Source: Planctomycetota bacterium (lineage in GTDB: Bacteria > Planctomycetota > Phycisphaerae > Phycisphaerales > SM1A02). From it: 35,390 nt of DNA. Of the stretch, positions 34,446 through 35,390 are shown piece after piece. The notes below the pieces were generated by a model. The model made no database searches, was not told where the DNA came from, and was given only the letters and a program-made list of their open reading frames with translations. The translations under genes were made by a program, and so were the position numbers. Location of the stretch: the NCBI GenBank assembly GCA_003671025.1, contig QWPW01000031.1, positions 1 through 35,390 on the forward strand, in the 5' to 3' direction. Within the stretch, counting starts at the first letter, position 1. Every line of letters starts with the position of its first letter.

Positions 34446-34528
34446 GCTCGGGGCGCCCTTCGCATTGCGAAGAGCTGAGAAGCACCCGTTGAACCTGATC
34501 CGGTTTGTACCGGCGTAGGAAAGCGAGC
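34446..34528 (+). promoter_or_regulatory. TPP (THI element) riboswitch
   Basis: Thiamine pyrophosphate aptamer before thiC. The P1 stem pairs GCTCG (34446-34450) with CGAGC (34524-34528). Conserved cores are CTGAGA (34475-34480), ACCTGAT (34493-34499), and TACCGGCGTAGGAA (about 34508-34521), with ACCC and GAAC in between, as in the THI element. It should bind TPP and repress thiC. It lies 75 nt before the thiC ATG. Confidence 0.95.
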
Positions 34529-34579
34529 CCCGCGCGCGTGTGCGTGCGATCGGCTTCCTTTCACGCTCGTCGTCGGAAA

Positions 34580-34601
34580 CGGTTCACCTTAGAAGGAACC
34601 G
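34580..34601 (+). promoter_or_regulatory. Possible ribosome-binding-site hairpin of thiC
   Basis: CGGTTC (34580-34585) pairs with GAACCG (34596-34601), and an inner CCT/AGG can pair around TAGA. The Shine-Dalgarno AGAAGGAA (34591-34598) would lie within this hairpin, directly before the ATG at 34604. Together with the upstream TPP aptamer this suggests control of translation initiation, not a terminator (no T-run follows). Confidence 0.55.
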
Positions 34602-34603
34602 CG

Positions 34604-35390
34604 ATGACTACTGCAACAACACTTCACACTCACGGCCACACCACACTCGACTACGACCTTCCGCTGCACGGCGCGTTCAATCCGTCGACCACTGCGCAAG
34701 GAACGACTCCAGGATCGTTTGCCAAACGCGCCGATGTTGGTGGCCCGTATGCATTCGCTTCACCTGACACGCCGGGAATGCCCGCGCCTAGCGATAAGAC
34801 TGCGTGGGACTTTCTTCCCGCCGATTGGTCATGCACGCGATTGTCGGCCGCGCCGGTTACGCCATGCACGAAAGCGACGCACGACGACACGCACGCCAGC
34901 ATCGAGTTTCAGAGCGCGCGCGGACAGTGGATGCGCGTGAGCTATCCCAAGAACTTCGCCGCGATCACGCAGCTCGAACACGCGCGCATCGGCTTCATCA
35001 CGCCCGAGATGATCCGCGTCGCGCAACGCGAGCCGCATCTCACCGCCATCGAAGTGCGTGATGAGATTGCCGCGGGACGCATGGTGATTCCAGCCAATCG
35101 CGTGCACCTCGCGCACAAGTTGGATCCGATGGCCATCGGTCGCGCGTCGAAGACGAAGATCAACGCCAACATGGGCGCGTCACCGATTTCCTCGGGCACG
35201 CATGAAGAGGTCGAGAAATTGCAGTGGGCGGAGAAGTGGGGCGCGGACACGGTCATGGATCTCTCGACCGGTGGCAACCTCGATGAGTGCCGTGAAGCGC
35301 TCTGCCTCAACTCGACTGTTCCCATCGGTACCGTGCCGATTTACTCGATGATCATCGGGAAGAAACTCGAAGACCTCAACGAAGAAATCA
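34604..35390 (+). CDS. thiC: Phosphomethylpyrimidine synthase ThiC (5' part)
   Basis: Radical SAM enzyme converting 5-aminoimidazole ribotide to HMP-P in thiamin biosynthesis. 262 codons are visible before the window end. Residues about 120-262 show the family: [57 protein letters not shown] and [14 protein letters not shown], then [16 protein letters not shown]. The N-terminal 90 residues are the more variable extension. The C-terminal iron-sulfur cysteine motif is outside the window. ATG at 34604 follows AAGGAA. It is controlled by an upstream TPP riboswitch. Confidence 0.96.
   Translation, partial: MTTATTLHTHGHTTLDYDLPLHGAFNPSTTAQGTTPGSFAKRADVGGPYAFASPDTPGMPAPSDKTAWDFLPADWSCTRLSAAPVTPCTKATHDDTHASIEFQSARGQWMRVSYPKNFAAITQLEHARIGFITPEMIRVAQREPHLTAIEVRDEIAAGRMVIPANRVHLAHKLDPMAIGRASKTKINANMGASPISSGTHEEVEKLQWAEKWGADTVMDLSTGGNLDECREALCLNSTVPIGTVPIYSMIIGKKLEDLNEEI

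Overview
The window looks like a chromosomal segment of a Planctomycetota bacterium, most likely a Phycisphaerae/Phycisphaerales-type organism. This is inferred from gene families, not from any rRNA. The signs are an ECF sigma factor next to a Pkn-type Ser/Thr kinase with a WD-like C-terminal part, large pseudopilins with an H-x(11)-D-G C-terminal signature, secreted proteins ending in dockerin type I repeats, a secreted protein with tandem Cys-rich modules of a kind I associate with Phycisphaerae, LolA-like and BamE-like envelope proteins (so an outer membrane), and a GroEL without a GGM tail. Coding is dense on both strands and rich in GCGC/CGCG. I found no rRNA, tRNA, CRISPR array, integrase, transposase or phage gene.

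Layout. 1-2986 (minus): ECF sigma factor, a 92-aa free-standing domain, and a membrane Ser/Thr kinase cut by the window edge. 3070-4772 (minus): small DUF2892-like membrane protein and asparaginyl-tRNA synthetase; upstream of asnS lies a block of tandem 33-34 bp repeats built on a GTGCCAGGCAC palindrome. 5284-8349 (plus): degenerate receiver protein, then groES, a small unknown gene, groEL and a strong terminator. 8549-10822 (minus): MuiA-like protein and a small membrane protein. 11087-13659 (minus): two tandem paralogous pseudopilins with a possible 58-aa ORF between them, a structured leader and a terminator. 14209-17167: BamE-like lipoprotein (minus), PduO-type cobalamin adenosyltransferase (plus), uracil phosphoribosyltransferase (minus), GYF-domain multipass membrane protein (plus). 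17192-21717: argS (minus), then an M42-like aminopeptidase overlapping a RibBA-like gene (plus). 21725-25613: LolA-like protein (minus) diverging from a TPR/HExxH secreted metallopeptidase (plus). 25750-29440 (plus): three secreted proteins, two with full dockerins and a seven-FG-GAP protein with one dockerin-like half repeat. 29507-32421 (plus): ECF sigma factor, putative membrane anti-sigma factor and a PDZ protein, with a terminator after them. 32530-33519 (minus): serine racemase/threonine dehydratase-like enzyme, whose start is separated from a divergent, C-terminally truncated RNase HIII gene by a perfect 17-bp palindrome. 34446 to the end: TPP riboswitch and the 5' part of thiC.

How the genes work together. 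Housekeeping genes (two tRNA synthetases, chaperonin, upp, ribBA, thiC, cobalamin adenosyltransferase) alternate with envelope and secretion genes. Two separate ECF sigma modules are present, one paired with a kinase and one with a membrane anti-sigma candidate plus a PDZ protein. The least conventional points are the RibBA-like protein whose GTP cyclohydrolase II half lacks its zinc cysteines, the truncated RNase HIII, the palindrome that exactly fills a divergent intergenic gap, the dockerin/FG-GAP/Cys-module secretion cluster, and the sigma/anti-sigma pair that share an N-terminal sequence motif.
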